A stretch of DNA of 64,000 nucleotides from Chionis minor (taxonomy: Eukaryota; Chordata; Aves; Charadriiformes; Chionididae). The first letter of the stretch is position 1. Each line of letters begins with the position of its first letter. Both the position numbers and the translations under genes were made by a program. Under the pieces are notes generated by a model. The model searched no databases. It saw only the letters and a list, made by a program, of their open reading frames with translations, and was not told the DNA's origin. The stretch lies in contig VZSF01001887.1 in NCBI GenBank assembly GCA_013398295.1, positions 484,862 to 548,861 of the forward strand. The letters run 5' to 3'. Below are positions 11,630 to 24,100 of the stretch, piece by piece.

Positions 11630-11990
11630 TAAGGAGCTGTACATTCACTTGCTCTGAAAAAGATAGGTTTTGTGTGACTTGCGTATGAACGTTTGAGGTG
11701 GACGACTTGGCCATGGTACCTGAGTCTTGAGGGGACTTCTGAAGTCCCCATGATATACCCAGAATATGTACTGGGGCTTTGAATAGAACGTTGATGGTGT
11801 ATGCGTAAGCAAAACGTTTCACGTGTTTGGGTAATAGCTATACAGCGACCTGCCTCGTCTTTGAGTTGGCTCCAGACTCTCCATCCAGCTGGAGGAGGTA
11901 AGAGCTGTGCAGTTGGCAGATGGGCTTCGGGGTCTGTGAGTGGCAGAAAAACTTGAACAACGGCAATCACATTCCGCTGTTCTCAGACAA
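11630..11990. promoter_or_regulatory. candidate conserved block with palindrome and CACGTG E-box
   Basis: It retains many CpGs (TTGCGTATGAACG, GACGACTTGG, ATGCGTAAGC, ACAGCGACC) in AT-rich surroundings. It holds a perfect inverted repeat GGGGACTTC-T-GAAGTCCCC (11731-11749) and an E-box CACGTG (11820-11825) within GTTTCACGTGTTTGG, a partial match to the PAX6 core. Two overlapping minus-strand open frames (up to 113 codons) lack splice context or family resemblance. I infer a regulatory element rather than a gene. Confidence 0.4.
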
Positions 11991-12284
11991 GGATTACAGT
12001 GTTCCAGTATCGTTTTTGGACATGCACCCTTACTTTCTTTTATTTGTGAGCCAACACGCAGTCAGATGAACAAGAGGAAAAGTTCTGCTTGTGTACTGAG
12101 TCTTGCTGGTGTTTCTTGATTTTAAGGGGCTGTACGTGCAGCCTGAAGTTTTTATGGCTACCTGTGTATTGGCAGAAAGCATAGAGGAGATAATGATTTA
12201 ATACAATATTCACCACTTTTTGTTTAAAATCTCATGTATCATATTAGAGTAGAATAAAAGGAAACTAAGGAAGACCCTGGTCTG

Positions 12285-12535
12285 TTATTTTATTTGTCTT
12301 AAAGACGTAGGTGTGCTGAATTGGTAGCGCTCACTTGCAGATTGAGAGTAGGAACCAAGTAGATTATGGTGAAGCTCCACTCTCGGGACCAACCGAGGAA
12401 AGTCTGCTCGTAGGTATAGCCACAGCTTGTACCCATCTTGATACACAGTATGTGTGACGTATAGAATAAACACATCCCTCAGCTGCTTGGGCTGCCATAT
12501 GTTACTAACCGAGCAGCATTTTATTGTCAGCACTT
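12285..12535. promoter_or_regulatory. candidate conserved block, CpG-retaining
   Basis: CpGs persist throughout (AAGACGTAGG, TAGCGCTCAC, CTCTCGGGACC, AACCGAGG, TGTGACGTATAG, AACCGAGCAGC). There is a CRE-like TGACGT. The 82-codon minus-strand frame has no family resemblance. Seen: composition and motifs; inferred: constraint. Confidence 0.35.
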
Positions 12536-15500
12536 TATTATGTGGTGTTATCCATCGGTTGCATCTCTTCTCTCATTGATTTATTAGGGATTTAGTAATG
12601 TGTTGCCTAATCAATAAGCACTGTAGTCTCTTCAGTCAGTTATGTCTCAGGTCAGCAATCGAAAGCCATATACTTCTTAATCAGTACTTCTCACCTTTTG
12701 GTAGACGGCTTTGTAATTCTGGGCAGATTACTGGTTTCCTATGCTGCCTCAAATGCCCTTTCACAAACCTTTTGCTACAAGAGGGTAGTGTGACAGGAGT
12801 TACAGGAGCTTTTGCTGCTATCATATAGGGAAAAATGTTTCTCGTTCTAGAACAAGTGTTTATTAAGAGATACGAAGCTGTACTTAATTTGTAATTCTCA
12901 TTGCTGTTAAAATAAGGAATTAATAAGAAGGAAATCTAATACTTGTATTTAGAGCTGATCCTCAATAGTGGCATAGCCATGGGCTGTTTGTGCTTGGTCT
13001 ACATCATCTAGACTAAAAATAGCCTTCCTGTCATTTTATTGGCAGAGTTTTAGCTACTCCTTTAATTCTGTTTAAAAATGGATAGAGAGAAAGACAGCAT
13101 AAATATTGAATGTGTGCAGATATTCCAGTAGGTAACTAAACAGAGATTCCTGATGCTTTGAAGAGCTGTATAGCTAAATGGAATTCACATTTTGCTTAAA
13201 TAAAGAGGCATTTTGTAAATTATGATCATCCTTAAATGTATTAGGTTAATTTTTATGTTTATTTGTATCATTAAATTAGCCACTTTTAAATATCTAGGCA
13301 TTAACATATATTTGCTTAATTGGTTAGTGTCCTGCTTAGGTTTTGTTCTTTTTAGGTTTCCTTTACATTTTCATAAGAAATTACCAACGAGGTATTTAAT
13401 TTCTCATCAGTTAAATAAAAAGCCATATTATTTCTGATTTTTCTTTTAATAAAGTGAGTTTTTGCAGGGTAAGAAGACAAATCACTACTGCCTGCTAAAA
13501 TCTTGAGCAATAGTCTGAAAAATTCATTTTTGTTGTGTTTTGATTTTTGAAGACCTGTGGAAACAGTGAAGGAAGAACTGGCTTGTTCTTGTTCTGTCTG
13601 TCCTAAGAAAATACGGACTACTGTAGGAACTTTCAGGACCGTACTTAGAGTATGGAAGAGACACGGTTTGGAGGTGGACTTGTGTTTGTGTTGATTTCTT
13701 CCTGATCTGAAAAGGGCATTCTGGCTTTGAAAAAGCCATGAGAATTAGATTTAGGTTACTGAAACTCCCCTAAACCTACAGAGGAAAATTTTTTGCTGTG
13801 TTTGTAGAGTAAGGCTCGAAGGTAGAAGGGTTACACTGAAGGGCTTTTGTCAGTGGATTACTTATATCCTTATGTAAGAATCACTTTTTCCTTGTGTAGT
13901 CTGAACTAAAAATTTTTACAAATATCATGATCTCTTCTACTTGTGCCTCTCCTGTCTTGCTTGTCTACACCATGGCACGTATTTGCATTTTTCAGGACAA
14001 TATTATACTGCACATTCAGTTCAGGAGTTGTTTGTGCTCACACAAATAGTTGTATCTGCAATATTTTATTGCAGCCAATATTTGTTATGTTTTGTTTCTC
14101 AGGTTTGTGGTTTGAAAGTATATTGTTACTTTATGAATTGATCCAAAAGATTAGCATTTCTTGAAGGGGCAGTAAAGAAGGTGCGTTTGAAAGTAAGCTA
14201 TGTTAACTGATGCTTTTATGGAAGGTTGTTGGTGTTGTTACAAATGAGATTATAAGAAGAGAAGCAATCAGCATTGCAGTTTTTACATTAGAGCATCCGA
14301 AGTAAAATGAATCATTGGCGTTCCATCTCTTTCAAATGCATAGCATTGACATAGGGGGTATCAGTTTTCAGAACTGATAATCAAAACAGAACATTTACTG
14401 GAGAAAATTTGGCATAGCTAGGGTATTGCTATATGTGCTGTCTAGACATCTGATAAAAATACTAATAAATAAAGCATAATTTGTACAAAGCAGAAATAGA
14501 GAGCATTTTTGTTGAGAGAAGTATCACCTTTTATGTGAACTGTTTAACTAATGAATATTCAGACTGTTTTATGAGTATTTTTTAAACTTTTTTTTTCCCC
14601 TCAAAGAGGAAGTATGATTCCATGCAAAATTACATTCCTAAAAGATTTACTGTTCTCAGCATAATAAAAATATTGTAAAATTACTTCCTATCTTGAAAAA
14701 TCAAACCAGCTATTCTTGTTTCAAGTTTCATCTAATATATTGTTCCGTATGGTTGTATGATAAACACATTATTCCTTGAACAGGAATTAAGAGTAAAGCT
14801 GCCAGGAAGGGGTTTTGTTGTCAGAGTAGTTCCCGCCTCATGTTTTGTAAGAGATTTCATGGTCCCATTGTAAAGAGTGGATGATTTAAAACGTGTTCCC
14901 AAGATAAACTTTCCCATTGTCATTAATGAGGATGGATAATACTGAGTGACAAGTGCATTAGGAATGACACAGAAAGAGCTGTTAGATTTGTCAGAGCATA
15001 TCACTTCAGGCAATGAAACTTGAGGACATTCTCTTTTAGCAATTTTTTGCTATTTATTAGAGAACCAAGGATTGGGATTGCTCACACAGGTGGATTTTGC
15101 TGTTTTGTTCATTAAATATTTAGGTACCTTTGAAAAGGTAAAGGTGATAAACATCACCATTATACTCCACTGTGAAGGGTGCCAATGGTTGCTTTGCTCA
15201 CAAATAATTCAGCAAAACTAATATACCTTTTGTTTGCTTTAAAAATGTTTATTTGGTGGATAATTTTTAATTTGCAATATTTTTACTGAACAGGGATATT
15301 TGAAGTTACATAATAAGAACTGCTCTGAACTGTCAGAGTAGAGCTTCTGGGATAAAGAAGCTTAAAATTAGGACACTATACATGTAATTTACATTGACTT
15401 AAAAAATTGTATTTCTCCATAGAGAAAGACTTTTTAAATATTTATCTCTGAATAATTAATAATGTATGACTTTTTCTGGTGTTTAAAATCTTTCCAAACT

Positions 15501-15539
15501 ACAACATGCCTATCAATTTCCATTTTGAACATGCAATTG
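12536..15539. other. intron sequence with one small hairpin
   Basis: Ordinary AT-rich intron. An 8-bp inverted repeat TATCAGTT/AACTGATA lies at 14359-14379. Overlapping open frames at 13941-14164 and a 93-codon minus-strand frame at 14732-15013 have no recognisable features. Confidence 0.6.
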
Positions 15540-15800
15540 GTCACTTTTTCGCCTTGATTCATCTTGCCTGGCTGCCAACCAAATTTTGCCTCCGTGTACC
15601 TTCTTGACACTAATAATGACTGAGTTTCTGTTCGTTTGCGTGCAAGATTTCCCAAGCGGCAGTTTGGGGCTGGGATAAACTATCTATCATGATTGCGTAC
15701 AACTAATCTGCCTCAACCAAACCACCCAATGATTGAAATTGCATTTGACAATTCACCTCTCCTTGGCGTGCCTGAGGTGAACATAGCTACAGACCATCCC
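15540..15800. promoter_or_regulatory. candidate conserved block with NFI-like and homeodomain-like sites
   Basis: A CpG-retaining stretch (CACTTTTTCGCC, CTCCGTGT, TTCGTTTGCGTGCAAG, AAGCGGCAG, ATTGCGTAC) includes TGGCTGCCAACC, resembling an NFI site, and ACTAATCTG and AATGATTGA homeodomain-type cores. It contrasts sharply with flanking AT-rich DNA. No protein family recognised in any frame. Confidence 0.35.
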
Positions 15801-15923
15801 CGGAAGGGCATAGCAACTCCTCCATATGTTGGGGAGGATCCTCTTATTTGTGTCAGGAGACTTTTAGCAAAGCATGTATAGGCAGAGATTGGTTTTTTTC
15901 CTCGTCTTCCTTGTTTTCAGATG

Positions 15924-16007
15924 CATGGCTGCTGCTTTCTCTTAACCACGGCATCTTGGCTTTGTGAAGCATTTTCTGATTTTTAATTCATTAAGGCTGT
16001 TAAACTC
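15924..16007 (+). repeat. local duplication, copy 1
   Basis: An 84-bp unit beginning CATGGCTGCTGCTTTCTC and ending CTGTTAAACTC recurs about 1.3 kb downstream at 17223-17311. Copies share long identical runs (for example 25 bp around GAAGCATTTTCTGATTTTTA). Substitutions are mostly C/T and G/A, including CACGG against CACAG (CpG decay). Copy 2 has a 5-nt insertion. Flanks do not align. Confidence 0.85.
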
Positions 16008-17222
16008 TTTCTCTGAGATAAACTGCTGCGATACTGGATGTATAGGAGATAAAAAATTCAAGAGGTATTTAAACCATCATGTACTGTTTGTTAGAGCGTT
16101 ATGCTATTAATAGAGCGGTGGTGCTAGTCAAACATCAGACAAGATACCTCTTCCCGTGGTGACCTTTACCAAAGCCTTCACCTGCTTGGAGCATTTTGAT
16201 AACACACAACCTAAGAAGGAGTGACAAAGCAAAATCTGCTTCTGTCATATAAGAAATCTTTGAATTCTTTCCCAAATTGTAAATTTATTTGTATTGTGTA
16301 TACTTACTGGTTCGAAAAGCTCTCTGTTCAAATACGATCTGACAAAACAGACCCTTTGCTTCTGGGTAAGATTACTCAGTCTTCAGAGTAAAAAGTTTTC
16401 TAGGATTGCTTTTTGCTAACTACTGTCCTTTTTGTATGAAGTCAGTTTTATTATAATAATTCAAGTAATAGCCTATGTCATCAGGAGTGCTACCTTTCAT
16501 TAGTGACGTGTGTGATTAGCATTGGACATAATTAATTTGCTCAAATACAAAAGCTCTGAATAGTTAGGGTAATAAAATTGTATTTCTAGGGAGGTGATTT
16601 CCTTGTAATATTCTGCTATAGTTGCAATATATTGACGTAAAAGATACACTGTTTTGACATACGGCTCCCTTCCAACTCAAGATAATCTATGATTCTGTGA
16701 TAATCCAGATAGAAAATACTGAAGAACTGCTTTCTGGAGTATGTTTTGATTTCTCACTGTTTTGTGTAACAATGTGTTTTGCCGTATTTGTGTATTTCAA
16801 AAGAAGCATAAAGATCCACAATCAAATTGTCCTTTCATATAAGTACAGTCCATTCCTGTTGCTGAAAAGGGGCGTTTCAGGGGTGCGCTCATAACGGAAT
16901 GACTATCAGCCCAATTTTCTTTCTGACACATCAAGTCATACTTCTCTCCTTTCTTAAAGCTTAAATACATTTTTTCAAGCACTTTCATTCAGCAGATTAA
17001 GTTCAAGCTGAATTAATAATCTTTTTGAAATGCTTGACAGCTGAATGTAGTACATCTCTCTATTTCAGTTGTGGGAAGGAAGCTAGCTAATATCGGTATC
17101 ATGCTTTGTGTAGCGCTTCCAGCCAACAAGTCCAGAAGAATCAGGACCCTTTTGAATACATAACTCTTAACATTAGTAACCAGATGCTCTAAGGGCAGGG
17201 AACAATAACTCCATCACATAGC
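16008..17222. other. intron sequence between the two duplication copies
   Basis: Apart from the CR1 tail this holds CpG-containing patches near 16080-16170 and 16860-16910 but no defined feature. The overlapping frames at 16697-16988 are chance. Confidence 0.5.
16655..16700 (+). mobile_element. CR1 retrotransposon 3' tail fragment
   Basis: GGCTCCCTTCCAACTCAAGA followed by TCTATGATTCTGTGA matches the conserved 3' end of avian CR1 elements (CCCTTCCAACTC and the 8-bp ATTCTATG-type terminal repeat). Only the last 45 or so bases are recognisable, as expected for an extremely 5'-truncated insertion. Orientation is plus, opposite to the larger CR1 at 29449. Confidence 0.65.
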
Positions 17223-17311
17223 CATGGCTGCTGCTTTCTCCTAACCACAGCATTTTGGTTTTGTGAAGCATTTTCTGATTTTTAATTCATTTGATTAAAA
17301 CTGTTAAACTC
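17223..17311 (+). repeat. local duplication, copy 2
   Basis: This is the 89-bp partner of 15924-16007, about 93% identical outside a 5-nt insertion (TTGAT region). Either both are remnants of one dispersed repeat family I do not recognise, or a short segment was duplicated within the intron. Confidence 0.85.
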
Positions 17312-17424
17312 ACTTGTTACAGTAGCAGTGTACTAAATCTAACCATAGTTTATGTCCTGCTTTCCATATTTATTCATTCATTTATTATAACTAATTTTGT
17401 TCTCAACCTTTTTTCTTTAAGTGT

Positions 17425-17570
17425 ATCTCCAAGGCATAACACAATGCCCTGTGTAGATGTTGCTATCTCTAAACTAGCTCTCATGGGTACCAAAACCAAT
17501 ATTGCCGTGTTAGACCTGGTAGCCCAAGCAGGGCACACACTTAATCCCAACTGTTTGCATCATGTTGCCT
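17425..17570. repeat. possible degraded ancient interspersed repeat
   Basis: TGTGTAGATGTTGC, CTAGCTCTCATGGGTACC and TGCCGTGTTAGACCTGGTAGCCC resemble the 'GTGTAGAC...GCTAGC...GTAGCC' texture of old DNA-transposon-like repeats of sauropsids. The match is by impression only, and the stretch overlaps an unremarkable 101-codon frame (17291-17596). Confidence 0.2.
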
Positions 17571-18079
17571 CGACATGCTCTTATTCTTTGTATTAGCTAT
17601 TTGGTCTGTACACGATTCTAGAACTTTTGGGTTTCCCTTGGTAGTCACCATGACTTCTTAAAAAATAACTTCTTAAATTTTCAGTCTGGCTTTGGGATTT
17701 TCTACTGTATTCTTTCCTGTGAGCCATCAAAGCTTTATGCTATGACTTGGCATATAGCATATGCCTTGGCATTGACCTTCCTCATATATAATAGTTCTTG
17801 TCCACATCAGAAGAAACAGCTGTCATAAAAAAATGAGATCTTTTTCAAGCCTGTGCTATTACGTACTAAATATCTATACTGGGTTTATGATCTATAAAAC
17901 GATATTAAAGGAGTTTGGAGATGGCGGAGGAGTTCCATCCTGTTACCACTGCAGCACCAAAGAAGTTATGGGAGAGTGATTGGGATTGTTGGGGCCTGCA
18001 AATTCATCAACAGTTTGAAAAATGAAAAATTCACATCCTGCTATTGATACTAAAGTAAGGATTGATGCTGGTGAGAGAG

Positions 18080-18117
18080 TTTTTCCTTAGGAAAACTCCT
18101 CTGCTTAAAAGGAGTTT
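18080..18117. other. two adjacent small inverted repeats
   Basis: TTTTCC-TTA-GGAAAA (18080-18094) abuts AAACTCCT (18093-18100) pairing with AGGAGTTT (18110-18117). They could fold as alternative hairpins. No known RNA family recognised. Confidence 0.5.
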
Positions 18118-18713
18118 AATGCTGCATTATCAATAGATTTCTAAAATGAAGGATCACAATTCTGGTTACATTTTCAATTTTTATGCAAAAACTTACAAAT
18201 CTGACACTAGAAGCAACTACATTATATTAAATTATTTTAAAATAATTTAAAAACAAAGAGCATGGCTGCCTGGGTTGTTTTTACGATACATTTAAATCTA
18301 AATCTTGAAACGCTGGTGAACTGCTGGTTCTTGCTTATTCTTCCATTAAAAAGATTATTTTATTTGTCATGACTTATAAGGATATATCTGCTTGTCTTGA
18401 TAAATTCCTCTATGTTAGTCTGAGCCCTTTAGTTGCTTCTTAGTGCTCAGATTTTCTTTTTGGGTTTCAATATTCCAATTTTGATTTCTTGGCTAGTTTC
18501 TATGCGGCAGTTCTTGTCTATTAGAAGCGTACGTGACAGGTCCTTTCTGGGAGTGCTGAGTGGCAGTGACTGAAAAGACAGATTGCTGGTTTTATAACAT
18601 GCAGTTTTATAGTACTATGATTTTGACTTGTGGTGTGTTCAGCCATATTAATTACCCAAGAATGGTTTGTGACTTATGACTTCAATGAAAACCTAAGATT
18701 AGTAATACATTAA

Positions 18714-18731
18714 ATGCATGGTACCATGCAT
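18714..18731. other. perfect 18-bp palindrome
   Basis: ATGCATGGTACCATGCAT is exactly self-complementary. It contains two ATGCAT cores, which resemble POU-type half-sites. Surrounding sequence is AT-rich intron. Confidence 0.9.
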
Positions 18732-20675
18732 GGACCAGCTGCACTTTTGGGACTAAGTTTGTTCACCACTTCCTAATTCTTAACAGTCAGCCTCAAAATT
18801 AAGATTTTTTAATAAATCTGTGTATTGAAGTGTTCAAGATACTTTGTTATCTGCACCAATTCTCTTAGCAAATAGGTCGTAGTGTCCTGATATGTGCTGA
18901 TGACTTAGCCTGGTGTATTTACCAAAGATCTGAGTTCGAAATTAACTGAAGAAATTAGTTTGGTAGCATTGTAAGCATGATTTCCTGTCAGGTATTACTG
19001 CCTATCACTTAGGTATATCTTGCAATTTTACAGAGTTTGTTAAACATAATTATGTAGTAAGGTTATTTCATCTATTATATTAGATGTTCAGGAAAGATGT
19101 GCATTGTAAAGAAAAGGTGAAGCTGTCCAAAATGAGAAAAATTAATATATTACCTTTTTTTAAATAAGCATCAAGCTTTAAAAAAAACCCTCTTTTTGTT
19201 TTTTTACTAATCTGGTCAAATTTAATTGTGCACATAAATTTATTTCATTTGTCTTCTCACACCCAGTTGTGCCCTCATCACCAGCTAGTTCGGACCTTAG
19301 GATCTCTAAATGTACTTGTGAGCAATTATAGTGGTCATTGAACATTTAAGATGAAAATGCTGTTATTTGTAATTTCTTCCAGGCAACTTCTCTATATTAA
19401 TCTAAATAAGATCATTAGATGGCTCTGTGTATTTACAAAAAGGCAAAAAGGAGTTCTTGTAGTAAAAAAAGGATTTCATGTATTTCTTTCTGTTGATTGA
19501 GCAATGAGTATTGTTACAGTTTTTATAATTCAAGGATTTCAACCATTGCTGACACAGGCTGTAAGTATTTGCACATTCGAATAGAGCACACAATATGGCG
19601 TGTATAAGTGGTGTCATATCTCTCTAGGTCTTTCCACTGGAAGTCAGTAGTGCCCAAGCTAGGTCACAAAACTTGTCTATCCTCTTGAATGCCACTTGTG
19701 CATGGCATTTTAGACTTTAAAAGTGCAGTACCTGTCTTTGAAACATTTTAAGTCAATACCAGACAAGACTTTTGAGATACATGAATGTTTTTGTATATGA
19801 AAAAGAAATATTTACTGTTTTGAAAAACTGAATGGGAGCTACACTGGAAAGTTACAACCTAAATACGTTTATAAAATAGATAACTATTATGGTAGCCTTC
19901 TGAAGTATGAAGATGCAACGCACGTCAGGAATCACAGGTTCCTGTGTGGAGGTGGTCATTTCAATTAGGATGAGATGGTTTCGTATAAGACCAACAGATG
20001 AAAGTTTCCCAAGTTCAAATTAAATATTACCTGAACATTTTTTTTTTTATATTCTTATATATATTCTTATAAAGTGGAAAGTTGAATAGTAAACTTATCA
20101 TAATCAGGCTCTGATAGTACTTCAATGGATTTGGGATGGCTAGGTCCCATGGGTATTCATGCACCCTAAGTAACTACAGCAGTTGCGACAGCAGTGAAGC
20201 TACTTCTAAGAATTCTTCAAGACAGTAAAGCTTCACAAACAGCAGATGAAGTTGATGCAAATCTAGTCTGTAATTCAAGGAAGGCTTCCCCATCAGTTTC
20301 CATATCTACACACACTGCGGTGATTCATAACAGCTTTGTTACTGTAGAAGCAAGAAGAGGTTGTTAACAATGCCTTTGTATTACAGAAGCATAATTTTAA
20401 AATCCACTTGAAATTAAATTATTGCTTTCGGAGACTGAAAATAGACTAGATTTTTAAACTTCTACTTCAAAAATAGTCACAGTAGTTTTTATAAAAGAAA
20501 ATATGCAATTCTCTCTGTCATGTTGGTAGAACTTCACATATCATCAGTCCTTTGAAAAATACTTCATGGACCACACATAATTAACATGGCGGATGTTAAG
20601 AAAGTAGAAAGTATCAAGTCAAACTTTCCATTCACTAAAGAAGTTACATTAAAATGTACAAAAAGGGGGGTGGGG

Positions 20676-20676
20676 N
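20676..20676. other. ambiguous base (N)
   Basis: A single N lies just after a G-rich run (GGGGGGTGGGG). It probably reflects an uncertain call in a homopolymer-like stretch, not an assembly gap. Confidence 0.95.
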
Positions 20677-21182
20677 ACACTTAAAAACAAGCATACTTTG
20701 GCTTGTCTGTAGTTGACCCCAGGAATTCAGCTGTTAGCTCCTTTTCATTTTTTTCATAAAAGCAAGTGCCCAAATAGGTGTAATAGTGCCACAATGTGTC
20801 AAACATACTGGTTTTTGACAGTATGAAGGAAAGGATGTGAATGTATCTAGAGAGAAACATCTTTTTTGGGGCAAGGGATTTATTAAATTCAGTAAGGATT
20901 TACATACTAGTTTAAGAAAGACCTGACCATTGTTCAAGTTATTTGGCTTAAAATACTGATAGTATATCCTAAATGCATAGATGATAAGATTGTGCAGCGA
21001 GTTCAAAATAAAGTTAAGGCACATGGCTGAGAGAACATATGGGACTTTCAGTGAATTTTGGGTTTCATCAGGTATGATCTGTGGCAGAGCAAACAATACT
21101 AATTACAGGAGTGTTCCTCATAATGACTTACTTATACAGAAGTCTTGAAAAAAATTGCAAAAGCTAGCAGAAGAGAGCCTGT

Positions 21183-21197
21183 AAAAAAAAAAAAAAA
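21183..21197 (+). repeat. poly-A run (15 nt)
   Basis: An uninterrupted A run. No retroposed sequence is recognisable upstream of it, so I do not call it a retrocopy tail. Confidence 0.9.
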
Positions 21198-24100
21198 GGT
21201 GTAACATCTAATAGAAAAACAACCAAAAAATTATAGCATCCCCTCTTGAAACTGAATAGTGATTTTTCCGTCAGAGTAGTCTGTCGGTACATTGTGGTGT
21301 TGTGATATATTGTCGTGGTTGTGGTTCAAAACTAATTTTGGGAAGCCATTAATTTTTAAAAAACAATGTCTTAACATCTTATAGATGCTGAACTACTTTC
21401 CAGGATTTTCTGCTGAGTTTGCAACACTACCATACTTCAAGAGAGCTATTGGAAAATATTTAATTAGCAACCTTCATACTGTAAATTTCAATGTTGGGGT
21501 GTACTTTATACACAATTGCAAAATTTGTAAAAACAAAGTAAATAGAAGTAGATGTCAAGTGATAGATCAGGTCACACAGACAGCAGTTGTGATGTACATT
21601 CTTTATATAATGCTGCAAAGTTTATATCTTTGAGGTGTGGTCACTGTTTTATGTCGGATGTTCCTGTGCATCCTGTATTCATTTTCATCCACCCACCTTC
21701 CCCATCTTTAAGAATCATGATAAGAAAATCCAGGCAATCTTGCTCTCCAGACAAAGCCCCCAGATACTAGATGCCTTTAGCAGCTGGATTAATGCCTTAA
21801 TTTCTTTACTGCTACACTTGATTAGCAACCAAACTCTCTTGGCTTGCTATGAATATGAACTCATTAACAAAAGAAAGGCAGATAGTTAGTCTTATGTCCA
21901 AGAGATTCAAAGGAGGATTCTCTGTCCTCTGGGATGGAAGTTCAACTGGCATCCAGAACTTCAAATCAAGCCATTTCAAATGCTGTGGGCACTGCCACTG
22001 ACTATTTTCCGAAGTCCTTAGCAACATAGAGTCCTTGTGACTCGGTAGTGTTGAATTGCCGAAAGAAATGCAATCTCTGGTTGGAAAACTACTGTTTGAT
22101 GAATTGTTTCATTCAGCACCACAATTGATGAAAGTTCTACATAACATTAAAAATTCTAGGCTTATCCTTAGATGTCTTTGCTTCTTCACAGAGCCCATGA
22201 AGACAAAGACAGAAAAGCTGAAGCCTGTTCCTCATAAATATTCAAAGACTGGCTTCAATCACAGAGAACAGAAAAACATATCAATCCAACCACTTTATTG
22301 ATACAGGGCTACTGGTTCAGGTGTTTCATCACACTGCCTCTCCTCCTTTCAGCGGAAATCTATGAACCATTTCCTTTTTTTGGATTTTTCACCTTCAGTC
22401 TTCTGCTGCCTCTCCCCTTTTTTGGAGAAAGGTCTACTCGTGTTGTAGATTATATAAGACAGACAAGTTACGGACACTGTCACCCTTGCTTATTCAGTTC
22501 ATTTTGTCTTTCTGCTGCTACACAGTCTCCCATGTGCTGTAATGCTTAGGGACCCTGGTCAGGTAAGTCTGCTTCAAAAGAAGACAAACCCACTGTCGGT
22601 TGAAGAATCAAGGACCCTTACTGTAAGGGTTTCTCTGTGCACAACAGTAAGAAATATGGTGGCCCACCTTAAACTTGCACTTCACTTGCAAATTCAGGTT
22701 GAGGATGATGACTCTAGCATTATATCCTTATTTTTAAAGAGGATTTTTGCTGTCTTTTGATACACAGGACATCTGCTTCTGTTTGCGTGTTAGTGCGCCG
22801 TCAGAGATACGTTCATTTTATAGGGAGTCAAGACTATTGTCATTGGACTTGCCATAATTCCAAAAAATTTTTTAAAGGTACTGGCAATTGTTAACTGCTC
22901 ATTTTGAAGTAGGATGCCTCCTTGTCACTACATAGATGACTGATTGAGGAGGAACAGTCAAGATACTGCCTGTTGTGCTGCAACTTGTATTGGGCAGTAG
23001 AGTCTAGACCTAAAGGTAAACAATCAAGGTCTCTTCTCCCCGATGTTTAGGCTCTCAAATTTTTGATGGCAAGGATGGACAAAGTAGTCATAAGACCATA
23101 CCTTCAGCAAGATAGATTTGAGATTGGGTGGGCAGGCAGTTAAGGGCCTAGGCTTTCATTCTGGCATCATTCTGTCGAAACATACAAGGTGATGTACTTG
23201 CACAATGTCTTCTAAACGACAAGGACATGGTGTGCAAGCCTGTCTACAATTGATATATTCTTCAGACACTTCTCATTCCGGAAGCAATTATTCCTGTTTC
23301 TGAAGCTATGTCGTTCAGACAGTGTTAGGAATCAGCCCCCACGTATATACAGTGTATTTCTATTTAATGTGAATCAGTTGACCTTTGGACTGGGACACTT
23401 GAGAGTTAAGTGGTGTTCTGCTGAAAGCTATAGTCTGCTGGACTTGGACTGGGACATTTCATCGAATGCATTAATAGGTATGTACCACTTGGCTGAATAG
23501 AGGTCACAAGCAAAACATTCGTTTACCAGATCCCTGTCCCCATTTCTCCCATCTTTCTTGCAGAACCCCAAGGCTTTTTGTATCCTAACCATGCCAGGCT
23601 CCACACAAGAGCAGAGATGATGAGTATATATCACCCATAAAGTATACCTCTTTCTCCTCTACAAGGAAGTTCCTTCTCAGCAGTGGGAAGGGTATTGTGT
23701 TGTTTTGTTGAGTGAACTGTGTTCATTTGTTCTCCTGTCTGTCATGAAAACGTAGATCTCAGTCACCGTGGTTCTGAACTGATGGTTAAGGCTAAAGGAG
23801 TCTCCATGATCCTATATCTTAGCTGGACAAAAGCTTCCTCCTTTTCTAACTCTCCTGATTTCTCTCCCTCCCTTTCTTGTAAAATGCTATTTTCTAAGAC
23901 TACCTCCTTCTCCAGGAGCCCCTCAGGAACCTTCAATCTTTTTTCTCTAGATGGTTGCCACCTTCATCTTTCCAAGCCCTGCAGCCATTAAAAACTTCTT
24001 GTGCAACTGACATGTACAGGAAGGGGGAAAACCTTGCATTTTCTCCTATTCCTTTTGCAAAGAGAAGGGAAGAAGGAAAAGAAAGGCAGTGTCAGGAGAG

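Larger units (their letters stand above)
18118..21182. other. intron sequence, nothing specific beyond entries listed separately
   Basis: AT-rich intron with T runs near 20041 and a small inverted repeat around CACAGGTTCCTGTG (about 19933). No exon, transposon or motif cluster recognised. The 120-codon minus-strand frame at 20734-21096 has no family features. Confidence 0.55.

Noticed and set aside
11629..11970. 113-codon minus-strand frame
   Set aside because: No family resemblance and no splice sites. The CpG retention is better explained by regulatory constraint.
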